DNA of 64,000 nt, taken from contig NZ_QMDV01000001.1 in NCBI RefSeq assembly GCF_003284895.1, positions 213,080 through 277,079 of the forward strand, read 5' to 3'. This stretch comes from Pontibacter arcticus (GTDB lineage: Bacteria; Bacteroidota; Bacteroidia; Cytophagales; Hymenobacteraceae). This document shows, in pieces, positions 1 through 9,018 of this stretch. The notes beneath the pieces were generated by a model. The model was not told the DNA's origin and searched no databases. It worked only from the letters and a program-made list of their open reading frames with translations. The stretch's first letter is position 1, and each line of letters starts with the position of its first letter. The position numbers were made by a program, and so were the translations under genes.

Positions 1-1100
1 AGTATAACATTATCGCGGCCAGCTAGAGTTTGTATTGTAGGCAGCATTTTAGCGGTTAAAGCTGGGTCGTTGTACGTAACCGGTGTTTGCGCCTGGAAGG
101 TAACTTCGGCGGTGGCGCCTGCACTCTCAGCTATTTTAGTGGCGGTCAGTTTTATCTTTTCGTGTATCGTTTTCTGCATGTCGGTGTTCAGGGTGCGTAT
201 GGTTCCTTCCATCTTCACTTCTTCCGGAATGATATTGTTGCGCACGCCGCCGTGTATACTTCCAACTGTTACCACAGCCGCATCTTCGGCAAGCTCTGTC
301 TGGCGGCTGATGATAGTTTGTAACCCATTTATGATCTGGGCAGAAACCACAATCGGGTCTACGCCTGCCCACGGGTACGCGCCGTGTACCTGCTTGCCCT
401 TCACGGTTATCCTGAAAATATCGGCGCTGGCCATGGTACCGCCCGGCCTGTACTTTATTTGCCCTACTTCGGTTTGTGAGTTAATGTGTAAGCCGAAAAT
501 AACTTCTGGTTTTGGCCCTTTCGTCAGTACCCCTTCTTTCACCATCAGGTAAGCGCCGCCTTCCTCCCCTGCAGGAGCCCCTTCTTCGGCCGGCTGAAAA
601 ATAAACTTAACCGTACCCTTCAGATCCTTCTTCATACTTGATAAGATCTCAGCTGCACCCAATAACATGGCAATATGCGTATCGTGGCCACAGGCATGCA
701 TTACACCTACTTCCTGCCCGTTGTAAGTGCTTTTCTGCTTAGAGGCAAAGGCTATAGCAGCACGCTCGGTAACAGGCAGGCCATCTATATCGGCACGTAA
801 CGCAACCACGGGGCCGGGTTTTCCACCTTTCAAAATGCCCACCACGCCGGTATGAGCTACACCGGTTTCCACTTCAATGCCAAATTTCTTAAGCTGGGTA
901 GCAATTTTTTCGGCTGTTTTTACCTCGCGGTTTCCAAGCTCCGGATACTGGTGAAAATCACGTCGCCATTCAATTACCTTTGGCTCAATTTTATCAGCCA
1001 TGGTATTGGCTCTGGCTAATAATTTAGTGTCCTGAGCTGTAGCAGGGAGCGCCAGCAGGCCGGCGCCAAGTATGGTAAGTATAGTTTTAGCAGATCGCAT
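1..1100 (-). CDS. Exported M20-family metal-dependent amidohydrolase (C-terminus cut by window edge)
   Basis: This gene reads leftward out of the window, so about 366 N-terminal codons are visible. The protein starts with a signal peptide ending LPATAQ (residues 1-23). It then shows the M20 amidohydrolase pattern: a DFHQYPELG segment near residue 50, the metal-binding HACGHD motif near residue 132, and PAEEG near residue 170 carrying the catalytic Glu pair. This subfamily (hippurate hydrolase, N-acyl-amino-acid amidohydrolase, AbgB-like) removes acyl groups from amino acids, and the signal peptide suggests periplasmic action on acylated amino acids or peptides. The start is the only ATG giving a signal peptide. 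It is divergent from mutA across a 390 bp gap. The exact substrate cannot be told from sequence. Confidence 0.88.
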   Translation of the reverse strand, partial: MRSAKTILTILGAGLLALPATAQDTKLLARANTMADKIEPKVIEWRRDFHQYPELGNREVKTAEKIATQLKKFGIEVETGVAHTGVVGILKGGKPGPVVALRADIDGLPVTERAAIAFASKQKSTYNGQEVGVMHACGHDTHIAMLLGAAEILSSMKKDLKGTVKFIFQPAEEGAPAGEEGGAYLMVKEGVLTKGPKPEVIFGLHINSQTEVGQIKYRPGGTMASADIFRITVKGKQVHGAYPWAGVDPIVVSAQIINGLQTIISRQTELAEDAAVVTVGSIHGGVRNNIIPEEVKMEGTIRTLNTDMQKTIHEKIKLTATKIAESAGATAEVTFQAQTPVTYNDPALTAKMLPTIQTLAGRDNVI

Positions 1101-1490
1101 GGTAAGGAGTTAATACTTCTGAAAATGATTGTAGGAATATAGTAATTTATACTTCAAAAAAAGCACGCTAACCTACTTCTGCAGTAAAAAAACAATTCTT
1201 ACAGTTTATAACCCGTAAAAAGAAACCGCTTGCTGAGGTAAAAATGTAGGTTCGTAAAGTAAAAGAACACTTACTACCTCCTACCAGAATGCACGAGAAT
1301 ATATTCTGTCTCTAGTATAAGTTGTGTGAGTGCTTCAGCATCCTTCCTTCAAACCAATCATTCTTACTTATTTGTTAGTAAAGAACCAGTAAAAAGCGTG
1401 GCGAATATTTCAAAACCTATACCCGTTTCTTAGAGTTAAATTCTAACGTATAAAACTATATCTTTACAGGAAATTATACCTGAAAGCACG
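1101..1490. other. 390 bp divergent intergenic region
   Basis: This gap lies between the divergent amidohydrolase and mutA genes and must hold both promoters. It is A+T-rich, contains one TATACTT heptamer near 1148 and a -7-like box just before mutA. No RNA gene, cobalamin riboswitch core or strong hairpin was seen. Confidence 0.5.
1459..1466 (+). promoter_or_regulatory. Probable -7 element of mutA
   Basis: TATCTTTA differs from the Bacteroidota -7 consensus TAnnTTTG only at the last base. It lies 25 bases before the mutA ATG, giving a short leader. No clear -33 box is visible. Confidence 0.4.
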
Positions 1491-3335
1491 ATGACAGACG
1501 AGCAGAAGTTATTTTCAGAATTCTCTCCCGCTACCAAAGCCGATTGGGAACAAAGAGCCCAGAAAGATTTGCGCGACACGCCACTCGATGACCTGAAGCA
1601 GCAAACCTATGAAGACATCCACATCAAGCCATACTTCGCCAAAGAAGATATCGCCGGCCTGGCGCAGGTAATCCAGCAGCCAGGACAGTTCCCCTACTTG
1701 CGTGGCTCTAAAATGGACAGCAATGCGTGGCAAAACATCCAGCAGATTTACGCAGACGGAAATGGCAAGCCAGCCATCGATAAAGCGGCAGATGCGTTGC
1801 AGCGCGGCGCAGACGGAATTCATTTTGTCATAGACCTGCCCGGCCTGTTCGATATCGTCTATTTGTTTGATAACATCGATCTGACAAAGTATACTATCAG
1901 CTATACTTTAAAAGAGAACCCGGCCGATTTCCTCGAGAAAATATATGCCCGGCTGGCCAAAAAACAGTTATCAGCGGGCAGCCTGAGAGGTTTCGTAGAG
2001 TTCGATAGCTATACAGCAACCGGTAAGCTGCAGCACAGCACCATCCGGGAGTTTGTACATATGGCCGAACTTACCAAAGAGAGCCCGGACTTTTATATCC
2101 TGCCCGTAAATGGTACCAGCTTCAGCAGCATCGGCGCATCGTTTACTCAGGAGATAGCTTATACTTTAAACGCAGCTGTCGGCTACCTGGATCAACTGAC
2201 AGATGAAGGCATACCACTGGACTTATTGTTAAGCAAAACACAGTTTTATGTAGCATCCGGCACCAATTACTTTTTCGAGATCGCCAAGCTACGCGTGCTT
2301 CGTTTGTTGTGGGCAGCTGTTGTAGAAGCCTATGGGGCAAATCCTGAATTGGCTGCCAAACTGCGCATCCACAGCACAACCTCTACCTGGTTCCAGACCA
2401 CGTTAGACCCTTATACCAATATGCTGCGCGTTACTACCGAGGCTATGTCTGCAGTTATAGCAGGCTGCGATTCGCTATCGGTAGCACCTTTCGATACCAC
2501 TTTCAGGCAGTCTGATGAGTTTTCGGAACGGATTTCGCGCAACGTATCCATCATCCTGAAAGAAGAAGCTTACCTGGATAAAGCCATCGACCCGGCTGCC
2601 GGTTCTTATTACCTCGAAGCCTTAACAAACGAACTGGCCGACCACGCCTGGAAACTTTTTAAAGAAGTGGAAAGTGCAGGTGGCTTTGAGGCAGCCTACG
2701 AGGCCGGCTTTATACTTGGTTCGATCACGGAAATAAGCCGTCGTAAATTCAGGAATGTGGCAACGGGCAAAGATGTGATCGTGGGAACAAACAAATACCC
2801 GAACCCAACCGAGCAACTGGATTTTGACCCTGAACAACTCATCCAGAGTGCTGATTTTGATACCACACGTGCTGCATACCCAACTGAGGTAATGCGCATG
2901 GCTACAGAATTGCACCTCCGGAAACACAAACGCAAACCGAAAGCAGTTATAGCCACTGTAGGTTATGCCGATAAGCTGCATCTGAATGCGCTTATCGCGA
3001 AAGAGCTTTTTGCCTGCGCCGGCTTCGAGATCGAAACGCGCCAATTTGATAATGCTGAACAAGCCACCACCGAACTGCTGCAGGCTACTACTGTAGAAGT
3101 TGTAGTCGTGTCGGCTTTGGAGGCAACATTAGCGCGGGATTTCTGGCCGGTTTTAAGCAAGCATACTTCCAAGCCAACTATTATTATGGCCGAAGACCCG
3201 CAGCACATGAAAAATGAGATGATCGCACATGGATATGATGCATTTCTGTTTGATGGCTGCGATACTTCCGCTATTCTGGAGCTGGTACACAAGCGCCTGC
3301 ACATGGATAACGAGGACTCGAACGGCGAAGTATAA
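1491..3335 (+). CDS. mutA: Methylmalonyl-CoA mutase small (non-catalytic) subunit
   Basis: The 614-residue protein is homologous along its length to the methylmalonyl-CoA mutase fold. It has a TIM-barrel region (about residues 40-450; segments such as YFFEIAKLRVLR and DPAAGSYYLE) and a C-terminal Rossmann-like B12-type domain (about 480-605). The C-terminal domain has ATVGYADKLHLN where the catalytic subunit has the cobalamin-ligating DxHxxG motif, so this chain cannot bind B12 in the usual base-off way. That is the known signature of the MutA subunit. With MutB it forms the heterodimer that interconverts L-methylmalonyl-CoA and succinyl-CoA. mutB follows after 179 bp on the same strand, with no obvious terminator between. 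The C-terminus is acidic and short. Confidence 0.93.
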   Translation: MTDEQKLFSEFSPATKADWEQRAQKDLRDTPLDDLKQQTYEDIHIKPYFAKEDIAGLAQVIQQPGQFPYLRGSKMDSNAWQNIQQIYADGNGKPAIDKAADALQRGADGIHFVIDLPGLFDIVYLFDNIDLTKYTISYTLKENPADFLEKIYARLAKKQLSAGSLRGFVEFDSYTATGKLQHSTIREFVHMAELTKESPDFYILPVNGTSFSSIGASFTQEIAYTLNAAVGYLDQLTDEGIPLDLLLSKTQFYVASGTNYFFEIAKLRVLRLLWAAVVEAYGANPELAAKLRIHSTTSTWFQTTLDPYTNMLRVTTEAMSAVIAGCDSLSVAPFDTTFRQSDEFSERISRNVSIILKEEAYLDKAIDPAAGSYYLEALTNELADHAWKLFKEVESAGGFEAAYEAGFILGSITEISRRKFRNVATGKDVIVGTNKYPNPTEQLDFDPEQLIQSADFDTTRAAYPTEVMRMATELHLRKHKRKPKAVIATVGYADKLHLNALIAKELFACAGFEIETRQFDNAEQATTELLQATTVEVVVVSALEATLARDFWPVLSKHTSKPTIIMAEDPQHMKNEMIAHGYDAFLFDGCDTSAILELVHKRLHMDNEDSNGEV

Positions 3336-3514
3336 AGCAGCAATCGTCCTTATGATGGGGACGCATCGTTGCAGCTCTGAAAAAAAGCAGAGGGACGTTG
3401 CATTATTACCTCAGAACACGCGAGTTAAATTAATGACTGAATTTTGAATAATTGAGTAACAGAATAAGAAACAACAATTCAGTTATTCAACCATTCAATA
3501 AATCAAAATTGAAA

Positions 3515-5659
3515 ATGAAGCCGGATTTCTCTAAAACAAACATAAATAAATTAGCCTCCGCCACTCCTGCCGCTACTGCGCCAGCCGATGCCAACATATG
3601 GAAAACGGCAGAACGCATAAAAGTGAAAAGCTTTTATACTTCTGAGGATGTAGCCTCGTTCGAGCACATGGATTTTGCTGCCGGTTTGCCGCCATACTTG
3701 CGTGGCCCATACAGCACCATGTATGTACAAAAACCCTGGACTATCCGCCAGTACGCCGGGTTCTCTACAGCAGAAGAAAGTAACGCTTTTTACCGCCGTA
3801 ACCTGGCTGGTGGCCAGAAAGGCCTTTCTGTAGCCTTCGATTTAGCAACCCACCGTGGTTACGACTCAGACCACCCGCGTGTGGTAGGTGATGTGGGTAA
3901 AGCCGGTGTAGCGATTGATTCGGTGGAGGATATGAAAATTCTCTTCGACCAGATTCCGCTGAACGAGATGTCGGTTTCCATGACGATGAACGGTGCGGTA
4001 TTGCCGATCATGGCTTTTTATATTGTGGCAGCTGAAGAACAAGGCGTAAAACCGGAACTGCTGAGCGGCACGATTCAGAACGACATCCTGAAGGAGTTTA
4101 TGGTGCGCAATACCTACATCTACCCACCAGAGCCAAGTATGAAAATCATTGCGGATATCTTTGATTATACTTCGAAGAACATGCCACGCTTCAACTCCAT
4201 TTCCATTTCGGGTTACCACATGCAGGAAGCCGGCGCTACCGCAGACCTGGAACTGGCCTATACTTTAGCGGATGGCCTGGAATACGTGCGTACCGGCTTG
4301 AAAACCGGAATGGACATTGATGAGTTTGCGCCCCGCCTTTCTTTTTTCTGGGCGATCGGGATGAACCATTTCATGGAGATTGCCAAAATGCGCGCAGCCC
4401 GTATGCTATGGGCAAAACTGATCCAGCAATTCAACCCGAAAAACCCGAAATCGTTGGTACTGCGCACGCATTGCCAAACTTCCGGCTGGAGCTTAACCGA
4501 GCAAGACCCTTTTAATAACGTAACCCGCACCTGCGTAGAGGCACTTGCAGCTGTATTGGGCGGCACGCAAAGCCTGCACACCAACGCACTCGACGAAGCC
4601 ATCGCCCTACCTACCGATTTTTCGGCCCGCATTGCGCGTAATACCCAGATCTACCTGCAGCAGGAAACAGCCGTTACCAAAGTGGTAGACCCGTGGGGAG
4701 GCTCTTATTACGTAGAAACCCTGACGCACGAACTGGCACACAAAGCCTGGGAACTGATACAGGAAGTAGAAGAACTGGGCGGCATGGCAAAAGCTATTGA
4801 AACCGGCCTGCCTAAAATGCGCATCGAAGAAGCCGCTGCCCGCAAGCAAGCCCGCATCGACTCCGGCAAAGATGTAATTGTAGGCGTTAACAAGTATAAA
4901 CCAGACCAGATCCAGGAAATCGATATTCTGGATATTGATAACGCAACCGTACGCGAATCGCAGTTGCGCCGCTTAGCGCACGTAAAAGCTACCCGTAACA
5001 ACGAAGCCGTACAAACTTCTCTGGTAGCGCTAACCAACGCAGCACAGACTGGCGAAGGTAATTTACTCGCTTTGGCCGTAGAAGCAGCCCGCCACCGTGC
5101 TACACTAGGCGAAATATCGGATGCATTAGAAAAAGTATTTGGCAGACATAAAGCTGTAATAAGAGCAATAGCAGGCGTGTACTCCGCAGAAATAACCGAC
5201 GACGAAAACTTCGCGCAGGCAAAAGCCCTGGCCGATCAGTTTGAAACAATAGAAGGCCGCCGCCCCCGTATTATGGTAGCCAAAATGGGCCAGGACGGTC
5301 ACGACCGTGGCTCTAAAGTAATTGCCACTTCCTTTGCCGATCTTGGTTTTGATGTGGACATAGGCCCGCTGTTCCAGACGCCGGCTGAAGTAGCCATGCA
5401 AGCCGCCGAAAATGATGTGCATATTGTGGGCGTATCTTCGCTGGCAGCTGGCCATAAAACACTGGTTCCGCAACTCATCGAAGAGCTCCGCAAGTTAGAG
5501 CGCGAGGATATTATGGTGATTGTGGGTGGCGTTATTCCGGCCCAGGATTACGATTTCCTGTTTAAAGCAGGCGCAGCAGGCGTGTTCGGACCAGGTACCA
5601 TTATCGCGGTAGCTGCCCAAAACATCCTGCAGAAACTCCTGAAAGGATCGGTAAGCTAA
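3515..5659 (+). CDS. mutB: Methylmalonyl-CoA mutase large (catalytic, B12-binding) subunit
   Basis: The 714-residue protein matches the catalytic MCM subunit in length and content. The substrate-binding TIM barrel spans about residues 50-560, with [23 protein letters not shown] and [19 protein letters not shown] segments. The cobalamin domain has DGHDRG at D594-G599, whose His is the lower axial cobalt ligand, and a VIVGGVIP strand. It performs the adenosylcobalamin radical isomerisation of methylmalonyl-CoA to succinyl-CoA in propionate, odd-chain and branched-chain catabolism. I chose ATG 3515. An in-frame TTG at 3452 would add 21 residues of poor quality, and that stretch overlaps an imperfect inverted repeat. 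A strong terminator follows. The partner GTPase meaB is about 3.4 kb downstream. Confidence 0.96.
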   Translation: MKPDFSKTNINKLASATPAATAPADANIWKTAERIKVKSFYTSEDVASFEHMDFAAGLPPYLRGPYSTMYVQKPWTIRQYAGFSTAEESNAFYRRNLAGGQKGLSVAFDLATHRGYDSDHPRVVGDVGKAGVAIDSVEDMKILFDQIPLNEMSVSMTMNGAVLPIMAFYIVAAEEQGVKPELLSGTIQNDILKEFMVRNTYIYPPEPSMKIIADIFDYTSKNMPRFNSISISGYHMQEAGATADLELAYTLADGLEYVRTGLKTGMDIDEFAPRLSFFWAIGMNHFMEIAKMRAARMLWAKLIQQFNPKNPKSLVLRTHCQTSGWSLTEQDPFNNVTRTCVEALAAVLGGTQSLHTNALDEAIALPTDFSARIARNTQIYLQQETAVTKVVDPWGGSYYVETLTHELAHKAWELIQEVEELGGMAKAIETGLPKMRIEEAAARKQARIDSGKDVIVGVNKYKPDQIQEIDILDIDNATVRESQLRRLAHVKATRNNEAVQTSLVALTNAAQTGEGNLLALAVEAARHRATLGEISDALEKVFGRHKAVIRAIAGVYSAEITDDENFAQAKALADQFETIEGRRPRIMVAKMGQDGHDRGSKVIATSFADLGFDVDIGPLFQTPAEVAMQAAENDVHIVGVSSLAAGHKTLVPQLIEELRKLEREDIMVIVGGVIPAQDYDFLFKAGAAGVFGPGTIIAVAAQNILQKLLKGSVS

Positions 5660-5682
5660 CATCTCAAAATTATACTTTCAAT

Positions 5683-5718
5683 AAAAAGCCGCAGCTAGAC
5701 TTCTAGCTGCGGCTTTTT
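5683..5718. terminator. Bidirectional terminator after mutB
   Basis: Seventeen-base perfect inverted repeat (5683-5699 / 5702-5718) with A-tract and T-tract ends, between mutB and the convergent lipoprotein gene. TATACTT heptamers lie just before it (5671) and twice just after it. Confidence 0.9.
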
Positions 5719-5763
5719 GATTTATACTTGGTTTATACTTTACAGCAGTATAAGGTATAAGTA

Positions 5764-6576
5764 TTATTTACACTCGTAAGTAAATCTGGTTTCTGTTTCA
5801 TCGCCGTAGCTGTCTGTTTCCAGTACTTTTACAGGGAAGCCGTTGCTGTTATACTCATACTTGTATGTAACCTCATAAACGCTTTCCGGCTCCGGTACGC
5901 CATCCCCGTTTAAATCATACATGATATTTGTAATCATTTTGCCCGGGTTATTTTTGCTGACGGTTTCTTCTACCATAGGCTTTCCCTTTACAGCAACGTA
6001 AGGTGCAGGCTTATCATCGTAACCAGAATAAACTGTTCTGCTATCCAGATTGCCTTCATAAAAGCCTTCTTCCTTCTCAATGTTCCCGTTGCCATCATAG
6101 GTATACTTAGTCGTATACGTAATCCCATCCGATAACACACTTTTCTCTGCTATGCGTTTGTTGCCATCATACTTAAACGTAGTAACAGACTCGGAAACAG
6201 GCTGGCTGTACGTTCGCTTAACAGATTGTACATAGCCGTTCTGGTATGTATAAACTGCCGTATTAATCAGCTTGTCTTTTATGCGGAGCTCTGTTTTGGT
6301 TAACTGGTTTGCAGCGTTGTAAGTATAACTTTCGGTAGTTGTAACCGGGTTGCCGTCTTCATCTGTATCGGCAGCAGTTATTTTGGTGATAAAGCCATCT
6401 GCATTATACTCCAGCTTAGAGGCTTGCCCGTCTGCATTTATTTCGGTTACCTTACACGGAGCGTCCACTACGGCAGGCGCCGCTTCTTCGGAGTCATCTT
6501 TATCGCAGGCCGTTACAGCAAACGACATCGCAGCGATCACATAAAAAAAAGTTCTGTTTAAAAAGTTGCTCTTCAT
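5764..6576 (-). CDS. Lipoprotein with YD-like beta repeats, unknown function
   Basis: The 270-residue protein starts with a signal sequence and a lipobox (SFAVTAC, Cys near residue 24) followed by an acidic Asp/Glu stretch, as in Bacteroidota surface or periplasmic lipoproteins. The rest is a run of degenerate repeats of the form Y-x-YxxNGxxxK (for example YNADGFITKIT, YDGNGNIEKEE, YNSNGFPVKVLE), resembling short YD/RHS-type beta repeats and DUF4595-like proteins of the phylum. No catalytic motif is visible. I chose the ATG at 6576; an upstream ATG at 6618 would put 14 residues before the signal peptide. It is convergent with mutB and divergent from the next gene. The function is not known. 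Confidence 0.75.
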   Translation of the reverse strand: MKSNFLNRTFFYVIAAMSFAVTACDKDDSEEAAPAVVDAPCKVTEINADGQASKLEYNADGFITKITAADTDEDGNPVTTTESYTYNAANQLTKTELRIKDKLINTAVYTYQNGYVQSVKRTYSQPVSESVTTFKYDGNKRIAEKSVLSDGITYTTKYTYDGNGNIEKEEGFYEGNLDSRTVYSGYDDKPAPYVAVKGKPMVEETVSKNNPGKMITNIMYDLNGDGVPEPESVYEVTYKYEYNSNGFPVKVLETDSYGDETETRFTYECK

Positions 6577-6762
6577 TTTGGCTGGAGAAATCATATACAC
6601 GAATGCTTGGTTTAACACTTATTCATGGCGTTCCGAAACAGCTTTTGTTTTATAAACTGTTTCGCCGTTAACCGACCCTAATACGGAAACCAGATTTTAA
6701 AAGATGATTTCAGGTTAAAAATCGTTCTGACCCTGAATCTCCCGAAAGCATTTTAAATGCCG

Positions 6763-6770
6763 TACCTTTG
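6763..6770 (+). promoter_or_regulatory. -7 promoter element TACCTTTG
   Basis: Exact match to TAnnTTTG, 38 bases before the ATG at 6808. No convincing -33 TTTG was seen at the usual spacing. Confidence 0.55.
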
Positions 6771-6807
6771 CACCGGAAGTATACTTTCATCTTTAAAACT
6801 ATTTTCT

Positions 6808-7209
6808 ATGTCAGGCCAAAAACTGAAATATATACTAGCCGCCATTGCTGCGGTGCTCATCATCTGGTTTATCAGCGACTCGTTTTCGCAACCCGGCGTT
6901 AACGACCTGAACGGCGATTTTAAGGAAGTTGCCTTTTACCGTAACGAAAACAACACCGGTCCTATTATCCGGGTGTATGCCGTAACGGTAAACGATACCT
7001 TGTGGCAGGAGATGGAACAGTACGGAAATTTTATGCCGCACACCAAGTATGGCAACACGCAGGTATACTTTTTCTCGGATAAAAATCCGGCTCCAAAACA
7101 GGTAAACGGAACTGCCCCTTACTTCGAAGAGAGTTTTAAAACGCTTTGCCTGGCCAGGTACGAGAAAGACTCGATGGGTAAGATCTCATTTCTGAAAAAA
7201 CCTTATTAA
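6808..7209 (+). CDS. Small membrane-anchored protein, unknown function
   Basis: The 133-residue protein has one hydrophobic segment at residues 7-25 (YILAAIAAVLIIWFI) followed by a polar domain, so it is probably anchored in the inner membrane with the rest in the periplasm. No family motif is recognised. Ser and Asn-rich turns and several Tyr/Phe pairs suggest a small beta-rich domain. I chose ATG 6808 because the 17 residues before it lack a hydrophobic pattern and the consensus -7 box lies inside that extension. A small lipoprotein gene follows 56 bp downstream on the same strand, so the two may be co-transcribed. The function is not known. Confidence 0.65.
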   Translation: MSGQKLKYILAAIAAVLIIWFISDSFSQPGVNDLNGDFKEVAFYRNENNTGPIIRVYAVTVNDTLWQEMEQYGNFMPHTKYGNTQVYFFSDKNPAPKQVNGTAPYFEESFKTLCLARYEKDSMGKISFLKKPY

Positions 7210-7265
7210 ACAGCGCTAATACCCGAACTGCCGTATACGTACCCGTACAACAAACAAAATAAGCT

Positions 7266-7499
7266 ATGAGAAAAAACAGCATCTCGATACTAGCGGCTGT
7301 ACTGGTAAGTGCATCGCTTAGTTTAACGGCATGTGGTGGCAACAACGGCGATATGCCACCCGAAACAACAACCGGCGACACACAGGAAACCGGTGTGGAA
7401 GGCTCTGGCGATCTGCCTGGCACCGGCGCTGCAGACTCTGCCGAAGTAGACGAGACCGGAGCCGAAACAGGTGCACACGGCGCAACCACCGGTCAATAA
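7266..7499 (+). CDS. Small Thr/Gly/Glu-rich lipoprotein, unknown function
   Basis: The 77-residue precursor has a signal peptide and a lipobox (LTAC, Cys 23) followed by a low-complexity acidic tail built from Thr, Gly, Glu, Asp and Ala. Such short disordered lipoproteins are common in this phylum and often poorly conserved. Nothing in the sequence suggests enzymatic activity. It lies between the preceding membrane protein and a terminator at 7521, so it ends a possible two-gene unit. The lipobox and start codon make it more likely to be real than a chance frame. Confidence 0.6.
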   Translation: MRKNSISILAAVLVSASLSLTACGGNNGDMPPETTTGDTQETGVEGSGDLPGTGAADSAEVDETGAETGAHGATTGQ

Positions 7500-7520
7500 T
7501 TTTTTATACTTTGAAACTGA

Positions 7521-7548
7521 TAAAAGACAGGCCCACGCTTGTCTTTTA
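7521..7548. terminator. Terminator hairpin after the small lipoprotein
   Basis: TAAAAGACAGGC (7521-7532) pairs with GCTTGTCTTTTA (7537-7548) with one G-T pair. A T-rich run follows. A TATACTT heptamer precedes it at 7504. Confidence 0.75.
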
Positions 7549-7701
7549 TTTTTTATAACCCATCCGGTAAATAATTATAGGTTGAACAAACAGAAAATGC
7601 CCCCGCACACGTTAAAAGCATAAAATCTAATTCTTAAAATAAACTGTTAAGTCTATTAGCTGGCATTCGATTTACAAATGCCACAAAAAGAGCCATCCCT
7701 T

Positions 7702-8853
7702 ATGATCAGACTTAAAACTTTAGCAGCTGCCGTTACCCTACTTCTGGCCAGCCATACTTCTTTTGCACAAGGCGAAGCAGCCAACTGGTATTTCGGAAAA
7801 AATGCGGGCATCACGTTTAAAGCCGGAAAAGCCCACGCCCTGACCAATGGCCGCCTGATGACCGAAGAAGGCAGCGCCACTATTTCGGATGCGCAGGGCA
7901 ACCTGCTTTTTTCTACAGATGGCATTACCGTCTGGAACCGCAACAACCGCGTAATGCCCAACGGCAATGGCCTGATGGGCATGAAATCTTCCACCCAATC
8001 GGCGCTTATACTTCCAAAGCCCGGCGCTGACAGTACGTATTATATTTTCACGACTGATATCCAGGCACAGGGCAACGGGCTGCGCTACAACGTGGTCGAT
8101 CTTACCAAAGAGAAAGGGTTTGGCGATATCGTATCCAAGAATATTTTCATGATCGCGCCCTCCACTGAAAAACTGACAGCCGTACGCCACCAGAATGGCC
8201 GCGACTGGTGGGTAATTGCACACCGCTGGAACAGTGATGCGTACATTTCATATTTGGTTTCGGACGAAGGCGTTTCGGTGCAGCCGGTTATTAGTAACGT
8301 GGGCAGCGTGCATGGCGGCATGAACCGCAAAGCCATCGGTTACCTGGTACCTTCGCCGGATGGCAGAAGGCTGGCAGCGGCTTTGTTTGATGATAACGGC
8401 TCTTTTGAGTTGCTTTGGTTCAACCGGGCCACCGGCATAATTTCTGATCCAATTGTGCTGCAGGGCTACGAGGAAGCGTATGGCGTGGCTTTCTCGCCGG
8501 ACGGCAGCAAATTGTATGGTACTACCAACGGCAAAGGCGGCAACAAAGCGCAAATCATTCAGTTCGATGTAGCCGGAGGTAGTGCCCAAGAAATAAAAGC
8601 ATCCTCAGAAGTAATAGCCCAGTCCGGTAGCCCGCGTATTGGTGCGATGCAGCTTGGCCCGGACGGCAGAATATATGTGGCCCGCAAAGATAATGTTCAT
8701 TTAGGCGTGATCAGCTTTCCAAATGCAAAAGGCAAGGCCTGTACCTATAACGATGATGGGTTCCATTTAGGAGGCCGTAAAAGTGATCTGGGCCTGCCAA
8801 ATTTTCCGCAAGGCATAACCCAAGTGGCCATCAGAGCTACCACAGAACGTTAG
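7702..8853 (+). CDS. Exported beta-propeller protein like the N-terminal domain of gliding/T9SS-type surface proteins
   Basis: The 383-residue protein starts with a signal peptide ending TSFAQG. The mature part opens with NWYFGKNAGITF and contains SDAQGNLLFSTDGITVW, SSTQSALI and YYIFTTD. This pattern is typical of the propeller that opens many large gliding-motility-associated, type IX-secreted Bacteroidota proteins. Blade motifs such as SPDGRRLA and SPDGSKLYGTTN recur. Unlike those giants it ends after the propeller, with no PKD domains and no C-terminal sorting domain, so it is probably periplasmic. I chose the second ATG because it begins the signal peptide directly. Its ligand or role is unknown. 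A terminator follows. Confidence 0.78.
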   Translation: MIRLKTLAAAVTLLLASHTSFAQGEAANWYFGKNAGITFKAGKAHALTNGRLMTEEGSATISDAQGNLLFSTDGITVWNRNNRVMPNGNGLMGMKSSTQSALILPKPGADSTYYIFTTDIQAQGNGLRYNVVDLTKEKGFGDIVSKNIFMIAPSTEKLTAVRHQNGRDWWVIAHRWNSDAYISYLVSDEGVSVQPVISNVGSVHGGMNRKAIGYLVPSPDGRRLAAALFDDNGSFELLWFNRATGIISDPIVLQGYEEAYGVAFSPDGSKLYGTTNGKGGNKAQIIQFDVAGGSAQEIKASSEVIAQSGSPRIGAMQLGPDGRIYVARKDNVHLGVISFPNAKGKACTYNDDGFHLGGRKSDLGLPNFPQGITQVAIRATTER

Positions 8854-8870
8854 CAGTTTTATACTTCAGG

Positions 8871-8911
8871 AACGGATGAGGGCAGTTTAATCTTAGCTGG
8901 CCTCGTCCGTT
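8871..8911. terminator. Terminator after the propeller gene
   Basis: AACGGATGAGG (8871-8881) pairs with CCTCGTCCGTT (8901-8911), one G-T pair, then T-rich sequence. TATACTT heptamers flank both sides. Confidence 0.75.
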
Positions 8912-9018
8912 TTATACTTTATCAGCTTAAGAAAGTATGATTGTGCCTTTGAAACTGGCAGCGGTCGTAATTAATTTTAATTTTGTAAACAGACTCCACC
9001 TTTTATACTTCAATAGCC

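Noticed and set aside
1101..1490. Cobalamin riboswitch before the mutase genes
   Set aside because: No B12-box-like core or stable multi-stem structure was seen; the region is plain A+T-rich DNA.
3452..3514. TTG start for mutB at 3452
   Set aside because: It adds a poorly protein-like leader that overlaps an imperfect inverted repeat; the ATG at 3515 fits the family length.
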